Source of the DNA: Solwaraspora sp. WMMD791
GTDB taxonomy: Bacteria > Actinomycetota > Actinomycetes > Mycobacteriales > Micromonosporaceae
Direction of reading: 5' to 3'
Assembly (NCBI RefSeq): GCF_029581195.1
Contig: NZ_CP120737.1
Coordinates: forward strand, 3,883,001-3,947,000
Length of the DNA stretch: 64,000 bases
The notes below the pieces were generated by a model. It was not told where the DNA came from and made no database searches. It worked only from the letters and a program-made list of their open reading frames with translations. Made by a program: the position numbers and the translations under genes. Shown here in pieces: positions 23,695 to 30,604 of this stretch (position 1 is the stretch's first letter; the number at the start of each line of letters is the position of its first letter).

Positions 23695-24804
23695 GTGCGT
23701 GCAGCAGTCACCGAGGCGAAACGGGTCGTCGTCAAGATCGGCTCGTCGTCGCTGACGACAGCGGAGGGCGGGCTCGACGGCGACCGGGTGGACGCCCTGG
23801 CCGATGTCCTCGCCGACCTGCGCAGGGCCGGACGGGAAGTCGTACTGGTCTCCTCCGGGGCGATCGCGGCCGGGCTCGCGCCGCTCGGGCTGACCCGACG
23901 CCCGCGTGACCTGGCCACCCAGCAGGCGGCGGCCAGCGTCGGGCAGGGCCTGCTGATCGGCCGGTACGCCGCCAGCCTGGCCCGGCACGGCCTGACCACC
24001 GGTCAGGTACTGCTCACCGTCGACGACGTGACCCGCCGGGCGCACTACCGCAACGCGTACCGCACGCTGCGTAAACTCCTCGACCTGGGGGCGGTCCCGG
24101 TCGTCAACGAGAACGACACGGTCGCCACCGACGAGATCCGGTTCGGCGACAACGACCGGCTGGCCGCCCTGGTCGCCGCCCTGGTCCACGCCGACCTGCT
24201 GGTGCTGCTCTCCGACGTCGACGCCCTCTACACCGGCGACCCGGCGAAGCCGGCCAGTGAGCGGATCACCGAGGTACGCGACGCCGCCGACCTGGCCGGG
24301 GTGGCGATCGGCAAGGCCGGGCGCGCCGGGGTCGGCACCGGCGGCATGGTCACCAAGGTCGAGGCGGCCCGGATCGCCACCGGCTTCGGCATCCCGGTGG
24401 TCCTGACCGCCGCCCCGCTGGCCGCCCAGGCGCTGGCCGGCGACAGCGTCGGGACCTTCTTCCACCGGGTGGCGCACCGGCCGACCGCCCGGCTGTTCTG
24501 GCTGGCGCACGCGACCGCCCCCCGGGGCCGGCTGCACCTGGACGCCGGGGCGGTGCAGGCGATCGTGGCCCGGCGCAAGTCGCTGCTGCCGGCCGGGATC
24601 ACCGCCGTCGACGGGGCGTTCACCGCCGGCGACCCGGTCGACCTGGTCGACACCGCCGGTGCGCCGGTGGCCCGTGGGCTGGTCAACTATGACGCGGTGG
24701 AGTTGCCGGGTCTGCTGGGCCGGTCCACCGGTGAGCTGGCCGCCACCCTCGGCCCGGCGTACGAGCGGGAAGTCGTGCACCGCGACGATCTGGTACTGCT
24801 GTAG
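23695..24804 (+). CDS. proB: Glutamate 5-kinase
   Basis: First enzyme of proline synthesis: phosphorylates glutamate to gamma-glutamyl phosphate. It has 369 residues from GTG 23695. The amino-acid-kinase domain shows [24 protein letters not shown]-type sequence ([17 protein letters not shown]), [20 protein letters not shown] and [17 protein letters not shown]-terminal PUA domain (about 280-369, [20 protein letters not shown]) is present as in most bacteria. The gene upstream of proA is separated from it by 25 bases, so the pair is an operon. Confidence 0.95.
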   Translation: MRAAVTEAKRVVVKIGSSSLTTAEGGLDGDRVDALADVLADLRRAGREVVLVSSGAIAAGLAPLGLTRRPRDLATQQAAASVGQGLLIGRYAASLARHGLTTGQVLLTVDDVTRRAHYRNAYRTLRKLLDLGAVPVVNENDTVATDEIRFGDNDRLAALVAALVHADLLVLLSDVDALYTGDPAKPASERITEVRDAADLAGVAIGKAGRAGVGTGGMVTKVEAARIATGFGIPVVLTAAPLAAQALAGDSVGTFFHRVAHRPTARLFWLAHATAPRGRLHLDAGAVQAIVARRKSLLPAGITAVDGAFTAGDPVDLVDTAGAPVARGLVNYDAVELPGLLGRSTGELAATLGPAYEREVVHRDDLVLL

Positions 24805-24829
24805 CGGAACATGTGAGGAGACGACGAGG

Positions 24830-26074
24830 ATGAGCGTGATCGAGCAGGCCCGCCGCGCGCGGGTGGCCGCCGACGAGCTGGTCACCGCCACCCGGGCGAC
24901 CAAGGACGCCGGGTTGCTGGCGATGGCCGACGCGCTCGTCGCCCGTACCGCTGAGATCGTGGCCGCGAACGCGGCCGACCTGGACGCCGGACGGGCCGGC
25001 GGGCTGTCGACGGCGATCCTGGACCGACTGGCTCTGAACGAGACGCGGATCCAGGACATGGCGCAGGCGTTGCGGGAGATGGCCGGGCTGGCCGACCCGG
25101 TCGGTGAGGTGGTCCGCGGCTCCACCCTGCCGAACGGGTTGGAGCTGCGGCAGGTGCGGGTGCCGTTCGGGGTGGTCGGCATCATCTACGAGGCGCGGCC
25201 GAACGTGACCGTCGACGCCGCCGGGATCTGCCTGAAGTCGGGCAACGCGGCGCTGCTGCGCGGCTCGTCGTCGGCGGCGCACTCCAACGCGGTCCTGGTG
25301 CGGGTGCTGCGGGACGCGTTGGTCGGCGTCGGTCTGCCGGCCGACGCGGTGCAGCTGCTCGACGCGTCGTCGCGGGATTCGGTGAAGGAGCTGATGCGGG
25401 CCCGGGGCCTGGTCGACGTGCTGATCCCGCGCGGCGGCGCCGACCTGATCCGTACGGTCGTCGAGGAGTCGACGGTGCCGGTGATCGAGACCGGCGTCGG
25501 CAACTGCCACGTGTACGTCGACGCCGCCGCCGACCTGGACAAGGCGCTCGCGGTGGCGGTGAACTCGAAGACGCAGCGGCTGTCGACCTGCAACACGGCG
25601 GAGTCGCTGCTGGTGCATGTGGACGTCGCGGCGGCGTTCCTGCCAAAAATGCTGAAGGAACTGCATAACGCGGACGTGACGGTGCACGGCACCCCGGAGG
25701 TGGCGGCGTTCTCGGCCGAGGTGGTGCCGGCGACCGATGAGGACTTCGCCACCGAGTACCTGTCGGCGGACCTGTCGGTCGCCGTCGTCGACTCGCTCGA
25801 CGCGGCGGTGGCGCACATCAAGCGGTACGGCACCGGGCACACCGAGGCGATCGTCACCGACTCGGCCAGCGCGGCCCGGGAGTTCGTCGCCCGGGTTGAC
25901 GCGGCCGCGGTGATGGTCAACGCGTCCACCCGGTTCACCGACGGCGGGCAGTTCGGCTTCGGCGCGGAGATCGGCATCTCGACGCAGAAGCTGCACGCCC
26001 GTGGCCCGATGGGGCTGCCGGAGCTGACCTCGACGAAGTACGTCGTCACCGGCGACGGCCACGTACGGAAGTAG
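24830..26074 (+). CDS. proA: Gamma-glutamyl phosphate reductase
   Basis: Second enzyme of proline synthesis: NADPH-dependent reduction of gamma-glutamyl phosphate to glutamate semialdehyde. It has 414 residues from ATG 24830, preceded by an ACGAGG site. Motifs are [59 protein letters not shown], and the catalytic-Cys segment [18 protein letters not shown]. Normal length and uninterrupted. A GC-rich hairpin follows the stop. Confidence 0.95.
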   Translation: MSVIEQARRARVAADELVTATRATKDAGLLAMADALVARTAEIVAANAADLDAGRAGGLSTAILDRLALNETRIQDMAQALREMAGLADPVGEVVRGSTLPNGLELRQVRVPFGVVGIIYEARPNVTVDAAGICLKSGNAALLRGSSSAAHSNAVLVRVLRDALVGVGLPADAVQLLDASSRDSVKELMRARGLVDVLIPRGGADLIRTVVEESTVPVIETGVGNCHVYVDAAADLDKALAVAVNSKTQRLSTCNTAESLLVHVDVAAAFLPKMLKELHNADVTVHGTPEVAAFSAEVVPATDEDFATEYLSADLSVAVVDSLDAAVAHIKRYGTGHTEAIVTDSASAAREFVARVDAAAVMVNASTRFTDGGQFGFGAEIGISTQKLHARGPMGLPELTSTKYVVTGDGHVRK

Positions 26075-26079
26075 GAGCC

Positions 26080-26108
26080 CGTCGGCGGCCGACGGCCGCC
26101 GGCCGACG
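26080..26108. terminator. GC-rich hairpin between convergent proA and prenyltransferase-like genes
   Basis: CGTCGGC (26080-26086) pairs with GCCGACG (26102-26108), with a further pairable GGCC-rich interior. It begins six bases after the proA stop and 12 bases before the convergent gene's stop, fitting a bidirectional terminator. Confidence 0.6.
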
Positions 26109-26119
26109 GACAGGCGGGG

Positions 26120-26938
26120 TCAGCGGCAGGCGCGGATGGCGGCCAGGGCGGCGTGTACCTCGAAGGCGTCGCCGGAGTCGCTGTCCCAGCCGCCGTCGCT
26201 GCGTTGGGTGACCGCCAGCCGGCGGCGGGCGTTGACCAGCAGCCAGTCGTCGTCGGCGAGGCCGGCGCGGCGCAGCGCGGCGGCGAGCTGGGCGACGTCG
26301 CCGGGGGTCATGGTGGCGAGCCGGTCGTTGAGCACCACCTGCATCCGGGCCGACTCGTAGAACATCGTCTGCCGGTAGAGGGTGGCGGCGGCCAGCCAGC
26401 CGGCCAGCAGGTACGACGGCCAGGTGCCGTCCGGGCGCATCTGGGCGGCCAGGTAGCCGGCGGCGCGCTGCGCGGCGTCCCGGTGGGCCGGGTCGCCGGC
26501 GCCGTCAGGCCCGCCGGGAGTGCCTGGCCCGCTGGCGCCGGCGGCGACGCTGAGCCAGTAGCCGGCGTTGGCGGTCAGGTAGTAGGTGGCCTCCGGGTCG
26601 CCGGGGCGGGCCCACTCGGGTGCCTCGGCGGCCAGCGACTCGTCCTCCTCCCAGCTGCCGTCGCCGCGTTGCCGGCTGACCAGCCAGTCGAGGGCTTTGC
26701 GGGCCGGTGGCCGGTGCAGCGCGCCGAGGTCGTCCAGCTCGGCGAGGCGGAAGCAGGTGGCGTCGACCGAGGCGACGTCTCCGGCCCAGAAGGCGGGCCA
26801 GCCGCCGTCGGGGGTCTGCCCGATCTCGGCGCTGGTCAGCACGTCGGGCTGCGGGGCGGCGCCGGTACGCAGCCACGACAGCCGCGCCCGGTCGACGGTG
26901 TCCCCGTGCGCCACGACGAACCCGATGGCGGCATCCAT
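26120..26938 (-). CDS. Prenyltransferase/squalene-oxidase-repeat protein
   Basis: About 272 residues from ATG 26938 (MDAAIGFVVAHGDTVDRARL); a TTG at 27004 would give 294. It has at least four QW-like repeats (DGGWPAFWAGDV, DGSWEEDESL, DGTWPSYLLAG, DGGWDSDSGDAF) of the alpha/alpha toroid seen in terpene cyclases and prenyltransferases. It lacks the DXDD-type acid of class II terpene cyclases as far as seen and is half the usual length, so it is probably a single-toroid protein. Such genes are common next to primary-metabolism genes in actinobacteria. Substrate unknown. Confidence 0.75.
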   Translation of the reverse strand: MDAAIGFVVAHGDTVDRARLSWLRTGAAPQPDVLTSAEIGQTPDGGWPAFWAGDVASVDATCFRLAELDDLGALHRPPARKALDWLVSRQRGDGSWEEDESLAAEAPEWARPGDPEATYYLTANAGYWLSVAAGASGPGTPGGPDGAGDPAHRDAAQRAAGYLAAQMRPDGTWPSYLLAGWLAAATLYRQTMFYESARMQVVLNDRLATMTPGDVAQLAAALRRAGLADDDWLLVNARRRLAVTQRSDGGWDSDSGDAFEVHAALAAIRACR

Positions 26939-27011
26939 ATCGACCACGGACGACAGGTTACCGGCGGGTCCGGATTCCTGCCTCGGTAAGTCAGTCAAGG
27001 TCAACTAGCCG

Positions 27012-27042
27012 GCCGGGGACCTGGATGAACCAGATCCCCGGC
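27012..27042. terminator. Hairpin downstream of moeZ
   Basis: GCCGGGGACCTGG (27012-27024) and CCAGATCCCCGGC (27030-27042) pair over 13 bp with one mismatch around a five-base loop. It lies downstream of moeZ on the minus strand and just upstream of the prenyltransferase-like gene, so it probably separates the two transcripts. Confidence 0.65.
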
Positions 27043-27053
27043 GGCGTCGTCCG

Positions 27054-27130
27054 GTCAGTAACGTGGCAGCATCAGTGGCCGGGCAGCAATGTCAGTAGCT
27101 GCTGTGCAGCAGCGTCAGTAGCTGGGCAGC
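27054..27130. repeat. Four degenerate 17-bp repeats overlapping the moeZ stop
   Basis: Units resembling GTCAGTAGCTGGGCAGC occur at 27054-27070, 27071-27087, 27091-27110 (with a three-base insertion) and 27114-27130. The last unit contains the moeZ stop codon and its final residues. This looks like slippage duplication of the gene's 3' end. No function is evident. Confidence 0.6.
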
Positions 27131-28275
27131 GACGGGTCGATCTGCTTGACCCAGGAGACCACGCCGCCCTGCAGGTGGACGGCGTCGGCGAACCCGGCGG
27201 CCTTGACCGCGGCGAGGGCTTCGGCCGACCGTACGCCGGACTTGCAGTGCAGCACGATCTGCCGGCCCTGCGGTAGCTTCGCCAGGGCCTCACCGGTGAT
27301 GAACTCGCCCTTGGGGATCAGCGTCGAGCCGGGGATCCGCACGATCTCGTACTCGGCGGGCTCCCGGACGTCGACCAGGAAGAAGTCCTTGCCGGCGTCC
27401 TGCCACTCCTTCAGCTCCCGGGGGGTGATCGTCGAGTCGACGGCCGCCTCCTCGGCCTCGGCGGAGACCGCGCCGCAGAAGTCGTCGTAGTCGATCAGGC
27501 CGGTGATCGGCTCGCCGTTCGGGTCCTTGCGGATCTTGATGACCCGGTAGGACATCTCCAGGGCGTCGTAGACCATCAGGCGGCCGAGCAGCGGCTCACC
27601 GATGCCGGTGATCAGCTTGATCGCCTCGGTCACCATGACCGACCCGATCGAGGCGCAGAGCACGCCGAGCACGCCGCCCTCGGCGCAGGACGGCACCATG
27701 CCGGGCGGCGGCGGCTCCGGGTAGAGGTCCCGGTAGTTCGGGCCGTGCTGGTCCCAGAAGACACTGACCTGGCCGTCGAACCGGTAGATCGAGCCCCACA
27801 CGTACGGCTTGCCGAGCAGCACGCAGGCGTCGTTGACCAGGTAACGGGTGGCGAAGTTGTCGGTGCCGTCGAGGATCAGGTCGTACTGGCCGAAGATGTC
27901 GAAGACGTTGTCGTTGTCCAGGGTCACGTTGTGGATCCGGACGTCGACGTACGGGTTGATCTCCCGGACCGACGCGGCGGCGGACTCGGCCTTGGGCCGG
28001 CCGATGTCGGACTGGCCGTGGATGACCTGACGCTGCAGGTTCGACTCGTCGACGATGTCGAAGTCGATGATGCCCAGGGTGCCGACGCCGGCCGCGGCCA
28101 GGTACATCAGCGCTGGCGAGCCGAGGCCACCCGCGCCGACGCAGAGGACCTTGGCGTTCTTGAGGCGTTTCTGGCCGTCGACGCCGACGTCCGGGATGAT
28201 GAGGTGCCGCGAGTAGCGGCGGATCTCATCGACGGTCAGCTCGGCGGCGGGTTCGACGAGCGGGGGCAACGACAC
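27115..28275 (-). CDS. moeZ: Adenylyltransferase/sulfurtransferase MoeZ
   Basis: A 386-residue two-domain enzyme that adenylates the C-terminus of sulfur-carrier proteins (MoaD, ThiS, CysO type) and then sulfurates them for molybdopterin, thiamin, cysteine or thio-natural-product synthesis. The N-terminal ThiF/E1-like domain (about 1-265) has VLCVGAGGLGSPALMYLAAA, DESNLQRQVIHG and LDGTDNFATRYLVNDAC. The C-terminal rhodanese domain (about 285-380) has FFLVDVREPAEYEI and the active-site loop HCKSGVRSAEAL with its catalytic Cys. Length and order match actinobacterial MoeZ (Rv3206c). The next downstream gene is separated by a hairpin. Confidence 0.95.
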   Translation of the reverse strand: MSLPPLVEPAAELTVDEIRRYSRHLIIPDVGVDGQKRLKNAKVLCVGAGGLGSPALMYLAAAGVGTLGIIDFDIVDESNLQRQVIHGQSDIGRPKAESAAASVREINPYVDVRIHNVTLDNDNVFDIFGQYDLILDGTDNFATRYLVNDACVLLGKPYVWGSIYRFDGQVSVFWDQHGPNYRDLYPEPPPPGMVPSCAEGGVLGVLCASIGSVMVTEAIKLITGIGEPLLGRLMVYDALEMSYRVIKIRKDPNGEPITGLIDYDDFCGAVSAEAEEAAVDSTITPRELKEWQDAGKDFFLVDVREPAEYEIVRIPGSTLIPKGEFITGEALAKLPQGRQIVLHCKSGVRSAEALAAVKAAGFADAVHLQGGVVSWVKQIDPSLPSY

Positions 28276-28422
28276 GGTGAACTCCCCGGGATCGGCAATG
28301 GTGGCTGCGCTATTGTTGCTCGCTTCGCGGCCGATCGGCCATGAGCAGTGACACCGCCCGCCATCCGGGATCCGGGAATACCGGGCTGTCCTTCTCGGCC
28401 GACCCCGCTGCGACCAGCTGCC

Positions 28423-29457
28423 TCAGACCATTGGTGGGCCGGTGTACCGCTTGCCGTCGAGGTAGGGCCAGCCGTTGGCGACGCAGCCCTGCATCCCGTA
28501 CGTCTGCTGCTGCATGACCGGGGCGGGCCGTCCGGGTGCCGGGCAGACCTCGTGGAACATGCCGAACTGGTGCCCGACCTCGTGGTTGATCGCGTAGGCC
28601 CGGTACTCGGCCAGCGGCGCGTCGAAGTGCGGTACGGCCTCCAGCCACCGGGCCACGTTGATGATCACCTGACCGGGGAGCCGGCAGGAGGTGTACTGCT
28701 CGGTCGACAGGCCGCCGAGCGCGCACATCCGCTCGGAGGTGGCCGGCGAGGCGAGGTAGATGGTGAACTCGGCGGCGTCGGCGCGGGAGACCCGCTGCAG
28801 CCGGAACTGCCGGGAGGCGACCCAGCTGCGCTGGTCACCGAGGGTGGCGTCGACGATCCCGGCGAACTCGTCGGCCCGCTGACCGATGCCGTCCTCGACG
28901 GCGATGCGGAACCGGCGCAGTTCACCGGCCCAGCCCAGCACCGGCCCGGAGCCGGTGAGGTAGCCGAAGGTGCCGGTCCCGGCCTGCGGGTAGCTGGCCG
29001 GCGGTGCCTGCGGCCCGCCACGCGCGCCCGGTGCGTCGGCGTTGCCCGGCCCGTCGGCGTCACCGGGCGAGTCGTCACCGGGTGCGTCGGCGCTGTCGGA
29101 CGCGTCGGGGTCCGGTGTGCCGCTCGGCGCGGGTGCGATCAGCGGTGGCAGCGCGGCGGCGCCGTCGGGGGTGCCGCTGTCCGGGGCTTCGGCGTCGGCA
29201 GCGCCGCCGGGGCCGGGCTCGCGGACGGCGGCCGGTAGCCGGCCCTCGGCGTCGGCGCCCGCCCGCAGCAGGTCGACCCCGATCAGCGTCGCCGCGACCG
29301 TCACCAACGCGAGTACGCCGACCCGTCGGCGTCGGCCGCGTAGTTCACGGCGACGCGCCGGGTCGGCGGCCGACCGCCGACCATCGTCGAGGGCTGATCG
29401 TCGACCGCTGGCGGAGGCCGACGGCCGGATGTTCGCAGCTGACTGGATCTTGCGCAC
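28423..29457 (-). CDS. DUF3152 zincin-like secreted/anchored protein 1
   Basis: A 344-residue protein from GTG 29457, chosen because GGAGGGGG lies eight bases upstream. It has a basic N-terminus, one membrane helix at about residues 45-65 (VGVLALVTVAATLIGVDLLR), an Asp/Gly/Pro-rich linker, and a C-terminal DUF3152 domain (about 160-344). The domain carries INHEVGHQFGMFHEVCP, an HExGHxxGxxH-type zinc site like metzincins, and a downstream PVMQQQ that may be the Met turn. A cell-surface metalloprotease is therefore likely but unproven. It sits beside moeZ as in M. tuberculosis (Rv3206c-Rv3207c). Confidence 0.85.
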   Translation of the reverse strand: MRKIQSAANIRPSASASGRRSALDDGRRSAADPARRRELRGRRRRVGVLALVTVAATLIGVDLLRAGADAEGRLPAAVREPGPGGAADAEAPDSGTPDGAAALPPLIAPAPSGTPDPDASDSADAPGDDSPGDADGPGNADAPGARGGPQAPPASYPQAGTGTFGYLTGSGPVLGWAGELRRFRIAVEDGIGQRADEFAGIVDATLGDQRSWVASRQFRLQRVSRADAAEFTIYLASPATSERMCALGGLSTEQYTSCRLPGQVIINVARWLEAVPHFDAPLAEYRAYAINHEVGHQFGMFHEVCPAPGRPAPVMQQQTYGMQGCVANGWPYLDGKRYTGPPMV

Positions 29458-29608
29458 GGTGACCGCCCCCTCCTGGCAGCTCGCCTGATGCGCCCAGATT
29501 GTCATGACATATGTACCTGGCCGTGGCGACGCGCGGGCACCACCGACTTAGCAGGTCAATCTGACCAAATGCCCCGTATCCTTCGACGTTTCGTCAGTCG
29601 GGCAGGGT

Positions 29609-30559
29609 CTAAAGCGGCGGACCGGCGTACCGCTCACCGGCCAGGAACGGCCACGGGTTGGCCACACAACCGTTGAGGAACAGCGTCTGCTGCATCATCA
29701 CCGGCGCCGGCTCGCCGTCACCCGGGCAGCGCTCGTGACCGTGCCCGAGCTCGTGTCCGACCTCGTGGTTGAGCACGTACGTCCGGTAGACGTCCAGCGG
29801 TACCCGCGCCTGCACGTAGTGGTCGACCGACCGGCGCCACCGGTCCAGATTGATGATCACCTTGCCCTGCGCGCGGCAGGACGTGTACGGCACCCCGTCG
29901 ATGCGGATGTCCACCCAGCCCGCCTGGCACATCCGGTACGCCGTCTGCGCCGTCGCCAGGTAGACGGTGAAGTCGTGCCCGGCCTGGTCCGGGACCCGCT
30001 GCAACCGCCACTGGCTGCCGCCGGTCCAGCTGCGCGGGTCGGCCAACGTCCGGTCGACGATCTCGCCGAACGCCTCGACGTCCTCGTCCGCGCCGACCTC
30101 CACCGCCACCCGGTAGCGGCGCAGCGTGCCCGACCGGCCGGCGATCTCACCCTGGACGGCGCCGAACGCGAACTCGCCGCTGCCGGCCGACGGCACCGCG
30201 CCCGGCAGCTGCAGCACCGGCGGCGGGGGCGCCGTCGTCGGCGGCGGGGCAGCGCTCGTCGGTGCGGCGCTCGACGCGGGGGTCGGCGACTGCGACCCCG
30301 GCGGTACGGCGGTCGACCGCCCGACACCCACCGGCGCGGCCAGCACGTCCCAGCCACCGACCCGGGGCAGCGCGACCCCGATCACGCCCAACCCGATCGC
30401 GGCGACCAGCGCCGCCGTCAGCACCGGCCAGCGCAGCCGCTGCCATCGCGACCGGGGTCGGCCGGTCCGGGAGCGCGCGGCCGGCGACCGGGTAGCCCGG
30501 GAGCGCACGGCCCGGCGTCGGCCGGGCTGGTGGGTGCGACGGGCATCACTGACGGACAT
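29609..30559 (-). CDS. DUF3152 zincin-like secreted/anchored protein 2
   Basis: A 316-residue paralogue of the preceding protein from ATG 30559 (MSVSDARRTHQPGRRRAV). Same layout: basic N-terminus, membrane helix at about 45-65 (WPVLTAALVAAIGLGVIGVA), Pro/Ser/Ala linker (about 85-120), then the DUF3152 domain with LNHEVGHELGHGHERCP and PVMMQQTL. The zinc-binding residues are intact. It is a tandem duplicate, since most relatives have a single copy at this locus; the extra copy may be specialised. There is a 151-base gap to the first copy with an AT-richer promoter-like part. Confidence 0.85.
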   Translation of the reverse strand: MSVSDARRTHQPGRRRAVRSRATRSPAARSRTGRPRSRWQRLRWPVLTAALVAAIGLGVIGVALPRVGGWDVLAAPVGVGRSTAVPPGSQSPTPASSAAPTSAAPPPTTAPPPPVLQLPGAVPSAGSGEFAFGAVQGEIAGRSGTLRRYRVAVEVGADEDVEAFGEIVDRTLADPRSWTGGSQWRLQRVPDQAGHDFTVYLATAQTAYRMCQAGWVDIRIDGVPYTSCRAQGKVIINLDRWRRSVDHYVQARVPLDVYRTYVLNHEVGHELGHGHERCPGDGEPAPVMMQQTLFLNGCVANPWPFLAGERYAGPPL

Positions 30560-30604
30560 CGCCGTCCACCTTGCCACAGCCCACGCCCGAACCGGCGTGT
30601 CGGA

